DNA from: Alkalibacterium sp049389645
GTDB lineage: Bacteria; Bacillota; Bacilli; Lactobacillales; Carnobacteriaceae_A
NCBI RefSeq assembly: GCF_049389645.1
Contig: NZ_CP186540.1
Span: 620,001 to 684,000 of the forward strand
Reading direction: 5' to 3'
DNA length: 64,000 bases
Under the pieces are notes generated by a model. That model was not told the origin of the DNA and did no database searches. It was given only the letters and a program-made list of their open reading frames with translations. Made by a program: the position numbers and the translations under genes. Shown in pieces: positions 8,948 through 17,548 of this stretch (position 1 is its first letter; each line of letters opens with the position of its first letter).

Positions 8948-9931
8948 TTATTTTCGGTTTTTTAAATTTTCAAGCAAAATACCTGTTCCAAGAGCGACAG
9001 AGTCGAGCGGATTTTCCGCTTTAAATACAGGCACCTTCAACTCTTCGGCAAAGAGTAGTTCAATACCGTCAAGCAGTGCTCCGCCACCGGTAAGAATGAC
9101 ACCACGATCAATGATATCTGCTGACAATTCTGGCGGGGTTTGTTCTAATACAGCTTTAGCTTGTTCAACAACCATATCCATAGATTCCCGTGTTGCTTCT
9201 AATACTTCCAGTGAAGTAATAGTAACGGTACGAGGCATACCGGAAACCATATCTCGTCCTCTTACATCCATTTCATCGTTTCGCCCGTGATCAAACATGA
9301 CGCCGATTTCTTTCTTGATTGTTTCTGCGGTACGTTCTCCTATAAGTAACTTGTGCTTTTTCTTAACATATTGCGTGATATCGTTATCCAGTGTATCGCC
9401 TGCTATTTTAATCGAGCGACTGGTAACTATACCACCCATAGATAAAACAGCAATATCGCTGGTGCCTCCACCAATATCGATAACCATATTACCACTTGGT
9501 TGAAATATGTCCATACCTGCACCAATAGCAGCTACTTTCGGTTCTTCTTCTAAATAAATGTTTTTGCCGCCACTTTTTTCTGCCACTTCAATAATTGCTT
9601 TCTGTTCAATTGCAGTGATATTCGTTGGACAACAAATTAGAATGTTAGGTTTAGATAAAAAACCTTTTACATTTAATTTATTAATAAAGTAAGTTAACAT
9701 TGCTTCAGTTATATCAAAATCGGCAATAACGCCTCCTTGCAAGGGACGAATGGCTTTTATATTACCGGGTGTACGACCCACCATCATGTAGGCGTCTACT
9801 CCTACTGCTAAGACTTCATTTGTTTTAGTATCTAACGCTACGACAGAAGGTTCGTTTAACACAATCCCTTTACCTTTTACATGTACAAGTACATTTGCTG
9901 TACCTAAGTCGATGCCAATATCTCTAGCCAT
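8948..9931 (-). CDS. mbl: MreB-like rod-shape protein Mbl
   Basis: This 327-residue bacterial actin organises lateral wall synthesis at the membrane. The actin-fold phosphate loops are visible: DIGIDLGTAN near residue 4, DIGGGTSDIAV in the middle and LTGGGALL near the C terminus. The N terminus starts MARDIGIDLG, as in Mbl/MreB proteins. The location beside murA, instead of with mreCD, marks it as the Mbl paralogue. The length is slightly below the usual 333-335. An AAAGGAG binding site precedes the ATG and a promoter lies in the upstream gap. Confidence 0.93.
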   Translation of the reverse strand: MARDIGIDLGTANVLVHVKGKGIVLNEPSVVALDTKTNEVLAVGVDAYMMVGRTPGNIKAIRPLQGGVIADFDITEAMLTYFINKLNVKGFLSKPNILICCPTNITAIEQKAIIEVAEKSGGKNIYLEEEPKVAAIGAGMDIFQPSGNMVIDIGGGTSDIAVLSMGGIVTSRSIKIAGDTLDNDITQYVKKKHKLLIGERTAETIKKEIGVMFDHGRNDEMDVRGRDMVSGMPRTVTITSLEVLEATRESMDMVVEQAKAVLEQTPPELSADIIDRGVILTGGGALLDGIELLFAEELKVPVFKAENPLDSVALGTGILLENLKNRK

Positions 9932-10009
9932 CGTGTTTCTCCTTTCAACTCTTCATTCTACTTTCACTATTTCGAGATGCATAAGTCTAAAAATGTTTTC
10001 ACTTATTCT

Positions 10010-10038
10010 ATGATACTTAACATAATAAAAAAGAGCAA
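10010..10038 (-). promoter_or_regulatory. Probable promoter of mbl-epuA
   Basis: On the minus strand, -35 TTGCTC and -10 TATCAT are spaced 17 bp apart, between the murA terminator and mbl. Confidence 0.5.
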
Positions 10039-10089
10039 CACTAAATTGACATTCTTAATTATTTATTAATTAATACTGAAGGGCATACG

Positions 10090-10148
10090 AAAAAGAGAGA
10101 GAATCAAGAATGATGGCCTACTTTCAACTCTTCATTCTGTTCTCTCTC
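10090..10148 (-). terminator. Long terminator hairpin after murA
   Basis: The 9-bp outer arms GAGAGAGAA and TTCTCTCTC and the inner arms AATGA/TCATT form a hairpin of about 54 nt followed by T5 on the minus strand. It separates murA from mbl. Confidence 0.8.
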
Positions 10149-10163
10149 TATAAAGGTTTTAAT

Positions 10164-11465
10164 TTAGACAGATACGGTACTTGATTCTTGGGTTTTTATT
10201 GACTCTTCGTTGACTCGTTCAATATCGGCACCTAATTTTTTCATTTTAAGATGGAAATCCGAATATCCTCGATCCAAATGATGTAAATGAGTGACCTGTG
10301 TGTGACCTTCGGATACTAAACCGGCTAATATCAGTGAAGCCGCTGCACGCAGGTCTGTTGAAGCAACTTCAGCACCTTGCAATAATCCGCCGCCTTGAAT
10401 AATAATACTTTGTCCATCAATTTGGAAAGATGCGTTCATCTTACGTAGTTCTTCCATGTGCATGTATCTATTTTCGAATACTGTTTCACGCATAATACTA
10501 GTTCCATCAGCAACAAGTTGTGCTATGGTCATCGGTGCTTGAAGGTCAGTAGGGAAACCTGGATAAGGCATAGTTTTAACATTCGTAGATTTTAATTTTT
10601 TTGGACCAATCACTTTTAATCCATCGCTGGTCTCAATAAATGTAACACCCATTTCACCTAATTTAGAAATAAGCGGTTTGTTATGTTCACTTATAGCTTC
10701 TTTAATTAAGACCTCTCCTTGTGTAATTGCAGCAGCAACCATAAAGGTCCCACTTTCAATACGATCAGGAATGATTGAATGATTTGTCCCTTCTAGAGCT
10801 TCCACGCCTTCGATGCGTATGGATTCTGTCCCTGCTCCAATTATTTTGGCTCCCATCTTATTTAAAAAGTTTGCCAAATCAACGATTTCAGGTTCTCTTG
10901 CAACATTCTCAATGACACTGGTTCCTTCAGCTAGTGTGGCAGCCATCATAATATTTTGAGTCGCTCCAACACTTGGAAAATCTAAGTAAATATGAGCAGC
11001 CTTCAGTTTGTCTACGGAAGCTTCAATAAAACCATTACCCATATTCACGCTGACGCCCATTGCTTCAAAGCCTTTCAAGTGTAAATCTATGGGTCTGGAC
11101 CCTATCGCACAGCCCCCAGGTAAAGCAACTTTAGCATACCCTGTTCGAGCGAGTAATGGTCCCATGACCACGATAGAAGCTCGCATCTTACTCATAAAAT
11201 CAAAGGGTGTTTTATTATTTAGTTTAGCTTCAGCATTTGTTCGGATCACTTTATTTTTTTCATCAAATTCAAGCCCAACGTTTAAATGATTCAATACTTC
11301 ATTCATAGTGTAAATATCCGATAAAAGGGGTACGTTGTCTATGACATTCGTTCCTTTACTTGCTAAAACGGTGGCAGCTAGTATAGGAAGTGCAGCATTC
11401 TTTGCTCCATCTATATCAACAGAACCTTTCAGCTGATTTCCTCCGCCTACGATAATTTTCTCCAT
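10164..11465 (-). CDS. murA: UDP-N-acetylglucosamine 1-carboxyvinyltransferase
   Basis: MurA transfers enolpyruvate from PEP to UDP-GlcNAc, the first committed step of peptidoglycan synthesis. The protein begins MEKIIVGGGNQLKGSV and has the usual 433 residues. The catalytic loop ALPGGCAIGSRP contains Cys119, the residue attacked by fosfomycin, so sensitivity is expected. I start it at the ATG at 11465, because GGAGG lies 7 nt upstream; an in-frame ATG at 11501 would add 12 non-conserved residues. A consensus -35 TTGACA at 11545-11540 lies upstream with only a weak -10. Its DUF1146 neighbour upstream matches the Bacillus order. Confidence 0.95.
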   Translation of the reverse strand: MEKIIVGGGNQLKGSVDIDGAKNAALPILAATVLASKGTNVIDNVPLLSDIYTMNEVLNHLNVGLEFDEKNKVIRTNAEAKLNNKTPFDFMSKMRASIVVMGPLLARTGYAKVALPGGCAIGSRPIDLHLKGFEAMGVSVNMGNGFIEASVDKLKAAHIYLDFPSVGATQNIMMAATLAEGTSVIENVAREPEIVDLANFLNKMGAKIIGAGTESIRIEGVEALEGTNHSIIPDRIESGTFMVAAAITQGEVLIKEAISEHNKPLISKLGEMGVTFIETSDGLKVIGPKKLKSTNVKTMPYPGFPTDLQAPMTIAQLVADGTSIMRETVFENRYMHMEELRKMNASFQIDGQSIIIQGGGLLQGAEVASTDLRAAASLILAGLVSEGHTQVTHLHHLDRGYSDFHLKMKKLGADIERVNEESIKTQESSTVSV

Positions 11466-11598
11466 CTTATATCCTCCATAATTCCTTTTCCAGTTGTTCA
11501 TCTTCTTTTGTCTTGTTTTAATTTAGTTATTAAAATAGTTGTCAAGCCGGTTATTCTATTAATAAAACACACTCGACATAGTATATCAGAAAGCTTAC

Positions 11599-11665
11599 TG
11601 AAGGGGAACATCATGTAACCCCTTCATCAATGACATCTTAATGACAAATAGACTGCTTTGTCATT
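11599..11665 (-). other. Two inverted repeats between the DUF1146 gene and murA
   Basis: TGAAGGGG/CCCCTTCA (11599-11626) and AATGACAAA/TTTGTCATT (11640-11665) are perfect arms, but neither is followed by a T run. They could be transcript-end stabilisers, weak terminators or protein binding sites. Confidence 0.4.
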
Positions 11666-11678
11666 GACATGAAATATA

Positions 11679-11909
11679 TCAAATCAAATAAAATAAGTTC
11701 TGAATTGAAAGAATAAAATCTATGAAAAAATTACTTGCTGTATAGCCGAGTGCAATAGAAATCAGTATATACAGGGTGCGTGCTTGTGGGATATGATATT
11801 TTTTTATTAACCTATCCGTTTTTAGCGCCTGCATTGCCCAAAAAGCAACAAGTATAAAAAACATATGCGAGACAAGATTAACTAATGATTGAAGCATGAC
11901 AAGTGGCAT
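11679..11909 (-). CDS. DUF1146 family membrane protein (YwzB-like)
   Basis: This 76-residue protein has two membrane helices (about 8-28 and 45-68) with a short basic loop (KTDRLIKKYH) between them. This architecture and its position directly upstream of murA match the DUF1146/YwzB family. I prefer the ATG at 11909 because AAAGGA is then 8 nt upstream; the ATG at 11918 would overlap the binding site. The function is unknown. In Bacillus the gene lies between the atp operon and murA; here upp is the upstream neighbour. Confidence 0.78.
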   Translation of the reverse strand: MPLVMLQSLVNLVSHMFFILVAFWAMQALKTDRLIKKYHIPQARTLYILISIALGYTASNFFIDFILSIQNLFYLI

Positions 11910-12008
11910 ACGGTTCATCCTTTCGTAATTATACTAGCACAAACTTCGAAATATTTCATTTATTATGCATATTACATTGACGTTACAAGGTGCTTTTTAA
12001 AATCCTAA

Positions 12009-12050
12009 TAAAAAAAAATCCGATAAGGATTATTACCTTATCGGATTTTT
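12009..12050 (-). terminator. Strong terminator after upp
   Basis: The 12-bp perfect stem AATCCGATAAGG/CCTTATCGGATT with a 7-nt loop is followed by a T run on the minus strand. Confidence 0.92.
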
Positions 12051-12063
12051 TATTGTATATGTC

Positions 12064-12693
12064 TTATAATGTTCCAAACAGACGATCTCCAGCATCGCCT
12101 AATCCAGGTACAATGTAGCCTTTTTCGTCTAATTTTTCGTCTAAAGAAGCAGTATAGATATCAACGTCTGGGTGAGCATCCTGCAATACCTTTACGCCTT
12201 CAGGTGCTGCAACTAAACAAACAAATTTGATGTTTGTAGCACCGCGTTTTTTCAATGCATCGATGGCAGCAACTGCTGAACCACCTGTAGCAAGCATTGG
12301 ATCTACAACTAATACTTCACGTTCTGACAATTCAGAAGGCAATTTGACAAAATATTCGACTGGTTGCATGGTCTCATGATCACGGTACATTCCGACGTGA
12401 CCAACTTTGGCCGCAGGAATAAGATCTAACATCCCGTCAACCATTCCTAAACCAGCTCTTAAAATAGGTACAATCACTACTTTTTTACCCGCCAGCTGTT
12501 TTTGAACGGTTTTTACTAGAGGCGTTTCGATTTCAATGTCCTGTAAAGGCATTTCTCTGGATACCTCATATGCTAGTAAGCGTGCAATTTCATTAACAAC
12601 TTCTCTAAAATACTTTGTTCCAGTATTTTTATCTCTGATAATTGTTAATTTATGTTGTATAAGTGGATGATCTATAACTTGAAATTTTCCCAT
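12064..12693 (-). CDS. upp: Uracil phosphoribosyltransferase
   Basis: This 209-residue enzyme makes UMP from uracil and PRPP (pyrimidine salvage). The PRPP-binding motif VDPMLATGGSA and the C-terminal uracil-binding stretch YIVPGLGDAGDRLFGT are both intact, and the length is exact for the family. AAGGAG precedes the ATG. In many Bacillota upp sits between glyA and the atp operon; here it follows sua5 and precedes the DUF1146 gene directly, and it ends in a strong terminator. Confidence 0.96.
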   Translation of the reverse strand: MGKFQVIDHPLIQHKLTIIRDKNTGTKYFREVVNEIARLLAYEVSREMPLQDIEIETPLVKTVQKQLAGKKVVIVPILRAGLGMVDGMLDLIPAAKVGHVGMYRDHETMQPVEYFVKLPSELSEREVLVVDPMLATGGSAVAAIDALKKRGATNIKFVCLVAAPEGVKVLQDAHPDVDIYTASLDEKLDEKGYIVPGLGDAGDRLFGTL

Positions 12694-12777
12694 AATCCGG
12701 CTCCTTTATTAACCTTTTTAACTTCTTATGTTATTGTACATAAAGTAATCGCAAGTTTCCAGAAGAATCCATCTTTA

Positions 12778-13797
12778 TCATGATATTCCTACTATACGAC
12801 TCGCTGCTTTTTCCAAGCGATTCATATACGCCGTCCCTATTCCTACTTTCGAGTAAGGTTCTACTAATATCAGCGATACCTCTTCCTCATCCAAAGCCCT
12901 TAAAGACGAGAATAATCGAGCAGCTGCCTGCTGTGGATTTTTTTTCTCGCCCAGTGTATGACCTTTTCTATTCTTATTACTTAACTGTTCAAACCATTCA
13001 TCACTGACCAAGAACCCGATTTTTTCTCCGGATTTTTCTAATTGGTCCATTACTTCTCTAGTCTGCTCCAACGAAGCAGGTAAAATCCATACAGGTTTTT
13101 CAGGAGAGTAATGCTTGTATTTCATTCCAGGCGATTTAGGCCCAACTGATGCATCCGATAAATGAGCATCCATCCAAACTTTTCCTAACACTTCTTCCAA
13201 TTCCTCAGAAGTAACGCCACCTGGTCTTAATATCGTCGGTCTTTCGGGATCGGTAAGGTCTAATACTGTGGATTCAAGTCCCACTCCAGTCGCCCCACCG
13301 TCGACTATTGCTTGGATTTTACCATCTAAATCTTTCTTAACGTGCAAAGCAGTAGTTGGGCTCGGTTTTCCAGAGGAATTCGCGCTGGGAGCCGCTAAGG
13401 GGATGCCTGCCTTCTCAATCAGTTCAAGCGCTACCGGATGATCCGGCATTCTTACCCCAATGGTATCCAATCCTCCTGTTACCGAGGGTGCAATTGGTCC
13501 TTTTTTCTTTAAAATCAATGTACACGGACCAGGCCAAAAATGCTCCATCACTGTCTTGGCAACGTCCGGAATGTACTGAACGTAGCGCTCCAGCTGGTCT
13601 ATATTCGAAATGTGAATGATCAACGGATTATCATTCGGGCGACCTTTTGCTTCAAATATTTTTTTGACCGCTTCTTCGTTTGTTGCGTCTGCCCCTAATC
13701 CATAAACGGTTTCAGTTGGAAAAGCCACCACTTGCCCACTTTTCAAGTAAGCCACTGCTTGGTCTAATTCAGCAGAATTAAGAAAGATTGTCTGCAT
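12778..13797 (-). CDS. sua5: Threonylcarbamoyl-AMP synthase (Sua5/YwlC/TsaC)
   Basis: This 339-residue enzyme makes L-threonylcarbamoyl-AMP from Thr, bicarbonate and ATP for the t6A37 modification of ANN-decoding tRNAs. The YrdC catalytic domain spans about 1-200 (FPTETVYGLGADA, KGRPNDNPLI, APSANSSGKPSPT). After PGMKYKHYSP, the Sua5-specific C-terminal domain follows (about 225-339), so this is the long Sua5 form and not the short TsaC. Its start overlaps the end of prmC by 20 bp, indicating co-translation within the tdk-prfA-prmC-sua5 operon. Confidence 0.94.
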   Translation of the reverse strand: MQTIFLNSAELDQAVAYLKSGQVVAFPTETVYGLGADATNEEAVKKIFEAKGRPNDNPLIIHISNIDQLERYVQYIPDVAKTVMEHFWPGPCTLILKKKGPIAPSVTGGLDTIGVRMPDHPVALELIEKAGIPLAAPSANSSGKPSPTTALHVKKDLDGKIQAIVDGGATGVGLESTVLDLTDPERPTILRPGGVTSEELEEVLGKVWMDAHLSDASVGPKSPGMKYKHYSPEKPVWILPASLEQTREVMDQLEKSGEKIGFLVSDEWFEQLSNKNRKGHTLGEKKNPQQAAARLFSSLRALDEEEVSLILVEPYSKVGIGTAYMNRLEKAASRIVGIS

Positions 13798-14680
13798 TAA
13801 CGTCTCCTTCTTTCATTATCTTTGTATCGCGTTTTAGATGTATGGTCCGGTCGTTATTATTGAAATCTTTTTCTATCCTGATATCCGCCTTTGGAAAGTG
13901 ATTTTTGAAAATAGCTTTAATTGCAGCTGCCTGTTTATAGCCAAATTCTAAAATCATTTCTCCCTCTGGATTCAATCTATCAGAAGCTTCCTCTGCAATT
14001 TTCTTGTAAAAATATAATCCCTCTTCTTCTGCAAATAAGGCCAGATGAGGTTCGAAATCAATAACTGATTCATCCATTTCATTGCGTTCAGATTGACTGA
14101 TGTATGGGGGATTAGACAGGATCAAATCAAATGTCCCGGTAACTTTCTTCAGCATATCACTCTCGATAAAAGTCACTTCCGCACCTAAAGTCTGAGCATT
14201 AAAACTGGCTACATTTAGTGCCGCTTGACTTATGTCTACCGCAACAACTTCATCCTGGGGCCTCTCTAGCTTATGGCTGATCGCTAAAACACCAGATCCG
14301 GTTCCTAAATCGACGACACGCAAAGGTCGTTCTGGCAAACACTTGATGTACCGGTCAAACCACTCCTCCGTTTCAGGACGAGGAATTAGAGTCGCTTCGG
14401 TAATCTTGAATTGACGATCATAAAACCACTCGTGTCCCACAATATGCTGGGGTGGTTTGCCATGACTGGCTTCTGTCACGTCTTTAATAAATATCTCTTT
14501 ATCCGTTTCATTCATCTCTTGCTTTTGATGCATAACTAGATCGGTCAAAGTTAGATTAAACCGTTCTTTCATCAGCCACTCGGCTATTTGGGGCTCCTTA
14601 TGCTTCTGTTTTAAAAAAGAAGAAGCCCTAGAGAGGACTTCTGCATAAGTTGATGCTTCTCGGATAAACTTAATAGTCAT
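13778..14680 (-). CDS. prmC: Peptide chain release factor glutamine methyltransferase
   Basis: PrmC methylates the Gln of the GGQ motif of release factors RF1 and RF2. This 300-residue protein has an N-terminal helical substrate-binding domain (about 1-85), the SAM loop DLGTGSG (124-130) and the catalytic NPPY (190-193). It overlaps prfA by 11 bp and sua5 by 20 bp, so its substrate RF1 is encoded in the same transcript. This is a widespread arrangement. Confidence 0.95.
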   Translation of the reverse strand: MTIKFIREASTYAEVLSRASSFLKQKHKEPQIAEWLMKERFNLTLTDLVMHQKQEMNETDKEIFIKDVTEASHGKPPQHIVGHEWFYDRQFKITEATLIPRPETEEWFDRYIKCLPERPLRVVDLGTGSGVLAISHKLERPQDEVVAVDISQAALNVASFNAQTLGAEVTFIESDMLKKVTGTFDLILSNPPYISQSERNEMDESVIDFEPHLALFAEEEGLYFYKKIAEEASDRLNPEGEMILEFGYKQAAAIKAIFKNHFPKADIRIEKDFNNNDRTIHLKRDTKIMKEGDVNADNLS

Positions 14681-15755
14681 TCTTTAACTGCTCCATTTTT
14701 CGGGATTGTTCCCACATGAGTAAGGGTTCAATTACTTCATCTAATTTTCCAGCCAGAATTTGATCGAGTTTTTGAATGGTCAAATTGATACGGTGATCAG
14801 TCACACGACTCTGAGGGTAATTGTACGTGCGGATACGTTCAGAACGGTCTCCTGTCCCTACGGCAGATTTACGTTCAGCATCCACTTCAGCTTGTGCTTC
14901 TCCAGTAATTTTATCATAAACACGAGAGCGTAAAATTTTCATAGCCTTTTCTCTATTTTTAATTTGAGAGCGCTCGTCTTGCATCGCTACAACAATCCCT
15001 GTGGGTTCATGCGTTAACCGCACAGCTGAAGATACTTTGTTTACGTGCTGTCCGCCCGCACCACTGGCATGATAAATATCGACTCGAATATCATTTTCAG
15101 CGATATCTATTTCGAGATCTTCAGCTTCCGGCATTACAACGACGGTTGCCGTTGAAGTATGAATACGTCCTTGTGATTCTGTCTGAGGTATTCGTTGCAC
15201 TCGGTGCGCACCGTTCTCATATTTTAATTTGGAATACACATTTGTGCCTACTATCATCACCGTGATTTCTTTGAATCCACCGGCACTGCCAGAACTGGTG
15301 TTCAACACTTCTGTTTTCCAGCCTTGATTGTCAGCATACTTCTGATACATTTCAAACAAATCTCTAGCAAAGAGCTGCGCTTCATCTCCACCGGCGGCTC
15401 CCCGTATTTCCATAATAATATTACGTTCATCATTTTCGTCTTTTGGTAGAAGCATGAACTTCAGTTCTTCTTCTAGTGTTTCTTTTTCTGCTTTAAGAGC
15501 GTTACGTTCTTCTTTGGCTAATTCTTCCATTTCTTTATCTAAAGAATCATTAAGCATTTCTTCAGTATCTTCCAATTCAGTCAAAAGATTTTTGTATTTC
15601 CTATATTTTGCGACTGTCTCTCTTAAGTCGGCTTCCTCTTTACTCAATTTCATAAGGCGATCCGTATCGTTGATCACTTCCGGATCACTAAGCAACTCAT
15701 TCAGTTCATCATAACGTATTTCTACTTCTACTAATCGATCCATCATACTACTCAT
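14670..15755 (-). CDS. prfA: Peptide chain release factor 1
   Basis: RF1 ends translation at UAA and UAG. This 361-residue protein carries the GGQ tripeptide (234-236, in SGAGGQHVNK) that triggers peptidyl-tRNA hydrolysis, and the stop-codon recognition element P-Q-T (190-192, in RIPQTESQGR) of the RF1-type P-x-T class. The length is usual. Its ATG overlaps the tdk stop codon by one base (TAATG), a sign of translational coupling. Confidence 0.96.
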   Translation of the reverse strand: MSSMMDRLVEVEIRYDELNELLSDPEVINDTDRLMKLSKEEADLRETVAKYRKYKNLLTELEDTEEMLNDSLDKEMEELAKEERNALKAEKETLEEELKFMLLPKDENDERNIIMEIRGAAGGDEAQLFARDLFEMYQKYADNQGWKTEVLNTSSGSAGGFKEITVMIVGTNVYSKLKYENGAHRVQRIPQTESQGRIHTSTATVVVMPEAEDLEIDIAENDIRVDIYHASGAGGQHVNKVSSAVRLTHEPTGIVVAMQDERSQIKNREKAMKILRSRVYDKITGEAQAEVDAERKSAVGTGDRSERIRTYNYPQSRVTDHRINLTIQKLDQILAGKLDEVIEPLLMWEQSRKMEQLKNDY

Positions 15756-16351
15756 TAATTATTACCTCTTTCTAGGTCGTGTTTTATCAAAGGGTTACTG
15801 TAGTGTTTTCTACATACCGGGTAATAGGACTCATTCCCACCTATGGCGATCTGCTCTCCCGTGTATACTGGTTCCCCGTCATGTACACGTAAATTCATGA
15901 TTGCTTTTTTATGACAGAACCAGCAAATGGTTTTCATTTCTTCTATCTTGTCAGCTAAAAGCAGTAATTGCTCGGATCCTTCAAACAACTGGTTTCTAAA
16001 ATCATTTTTCAATCCAAAAGCCATGACAGGAATAGACAGTTCATCTACTATTTGGGCTAATTGATTGACATGTGTTCTTTTTAAAAATTGCGCTTCATCA
16101 ATCAACACGCACGCAACAGGTTTTTCCATCTCTTTTACGATTGAAAAGATATCCGTCTCGTCTGTAACGGGTATGGCTTTTCGTTTCAATCCAATTCGAC
16201 TCGAAATGTAGCCTGATTCATCGCGAGTATCCAAAGCACTCGTAAACAGGACAACAGACTTATCCTGTTCTTCGTAATTATGTGCCACTTTCAAAATTTC
16301 AATCGATTTTCCACTGTTCATTGCTCCAAAACGAAAATACAATTGCGCCAT
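15755..16351 (-). CDS. tdk: Thymidine kinase (type II)
   Basis: This 198-residue enzyme phosphorylates thymidine in the salvage pathway. The P-loop is GAMNSGKS (9-16), the Walker-B-like stretch is CVLIDEAQFL, and the structural zinc site is visible as C-x2-C in TICWFCHKK plus C and H in PVCRKH. It is the first gene of the tdk-prfA-prmC-sua5 operon and has a clear promoter. Confidence 0.95.
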   Translation of the reverse strand: MAQLYFRFGAMNSGKSIEILKVAHNYEEQDKSVVLFTSALDTRDESGYISSRIGLKRKAIPVTDETDIFSIVKEMEKPVACVLIDEAQFLKRTHVNQLAQIVDELSIPVMAFGLKNDFRNQLFEGSEQLLLLADKIEEMKTICWFCHKKAIMNLRVHDGEPVYTGEQIAIGGNESYYPVCRKHYSNPLIKHDLERGNN

Positions 16352-16427
16352 GAATGATTGCCCACTTTCTTTAGTATACTTCAGTCTTCTCTTTTTCGTC
16401 TATATTGATAGACTCCAATCCTTATAA

Positions 16428-16456
16428 ATTATAAGTGATGCTAGTAAAAAGTACAA
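16428..16456 (-). promoter_or_regulatory. Sigma-A promoter of the tdk-prfA-prmC-sua5 operon
   Basis: On the minus strand, -35 TTGTAC and a consensus -10 TATAAT are spaced 17 bp apart, about 80 bp before the tdk ATG. Confidence 0.72.
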
Positions 16457-16480
16457 GTCCACATTGAATACTGTACCATT

Positions 16481-16509
16481 TTCACCTGAATTTGTGCCGT
16501 TTATATGCT
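16481..16509 (+). promoter_or_regulatory. Probable promoter of manA
   Basis: -35 TTCACC, a 17-bp spacer and -10 TATGCT lie 33 bp before the manA ATG. It runs divergently from the tdk promoter. Confidence 0.45.
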
Positions 16510-16541
16510 ACACTAAAGAAAAAAATGATAGGAGTATGTGT

Positions 16542-17492
16542 ATGTCAGAACCATTATTTTTTAAAGGTGCTTTCAAAGAGAAATTATGGGGTGGAAAGAA
16601 ATTAAACGAATTTTTTGATTATCCCATCCCAAGTGAGAAAACCGGGGAATTGTGGGCTATCAGTGCTCACGATAACGGACCGAGCACTGTTATCAATGGA
16701 CCTTATAAAGGGAAAACCCTAAAAGATTTATGGGATGAACATAAAGAGCTATTTGACTATGCTGAAGGAGCTGTTTTTCCGCTCCTGACAAAAATATTGG
16801 ATGCACAGACAGATCTATCGGTTCAAGTTCATCCTGATGATAGCTACGGCATGGCACACGAAGGTGAATTAGGTAAAACTGAATGCTGGTATGTCATTGA
16901 TGCCGAAGATGGCGCTGAGATTGTTTATGGCCATCATGCTCAATCAAAAAAAGAATTAGAAGACCTTATTGAAACAGGACAATGGGATAAGCTGTTACGA
17001 AAAAAAATGGTAAAACCTGGAGATTTCTTTTATGTTCCTAGCGGTACTATTCACGCTATTGGTGGTGGCATAATGATCCTAGAAACACAGCAATCGAGTG
17101 ACACAACCTACCGCGTTTATGACTACGACCGTGTTCAAGATAACGGAGAAAAAAGAGAATTGCATATCGAAGATTCTATTGCAGTCACAACTGTGCCACA
17201 TATCGATCCAGAACTGGAATTGCAAACCATAAGAAAAGCAGACTCTACAGAAACTACTTTGGTAACAAATTCGTTCTTTACTGTAAAAGAATGGAATATA
17301 GAAGGTAAAGCCTCCTTCCACAAAGACGCTCCTTATACATTAGTGAGCGTGCTAGGCGGGCAAGGGCAGTTGATTATCGAAAACACTATTTTCAATTGCG
17401 CTAAAGGTGATCATTTTATCCTTCCATCATCCGTTGAAACCTGGACATTTGAAGGTACTCTGCACATGATTGCTTCACATCCAGGGAAATAA
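16542..17492 (+). CDS. manA: Mannose-6-phosphate isomerase, class I
   Basis: This 316-residue zinc enzyme interconverts mannose-6-phosphate and fructose-6-phosphate. The metal-binding cupin motif is QVHPDD, with the further ligands Glu in KTECWYV and His in GTIHAIGGG. The short length is typical of the Firmicutes ManA/Pmi type. I start it at 16542 because GGAG lies 7 nt upstream; longer in-frame starts add residues outside the conserved N terminus EPLFFKGAFKEKLWGG. It stands alone with its own promoter and terminator. Confidence 0.93.
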   Translation: MSEPLFFKGAFKEKLWGGKKLNEFFDYPIPSEKTGELWAISAHDNGPSTVINGPYKGKTLKDLWDEHKELFDYAEGAVFPLLTKILDAQTDLSVQVHPDDSYGMAHEGELGKTECWYVIDAEDGAEIVYGHHAQSKKELEDLIETGQWDKLLRKKMVKPGDFFYVPSGTIHAIGGGIMILETQQSSDTTYRVYDYDRVQDNGEKRELHIEDSIAVTTVPHIDPELELQTIRKADSTETTLVTNSFFTVKEWNIEGKASFHKDAPYTLVSVLGGQGQLIIENTIFNCAKGDHFILPSSVETWTFEGTLHMIASHPGK

Positions 17493-17503
17493 CAATAAAA
17501 AGC

Positions 17504-17548
17504 ACCCGGAAGATCAGTTTTCAAACTGATCTTCCGGGTATTTTTATT
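17504..17548 (+). terminator. Terminator after manA
   Basis: A near-perfect hairpin with 17-bp arms (ACCCGGAAGATCAGTTT and its complement) is followed by T5 on the plus strand. Confidence 0.92.
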
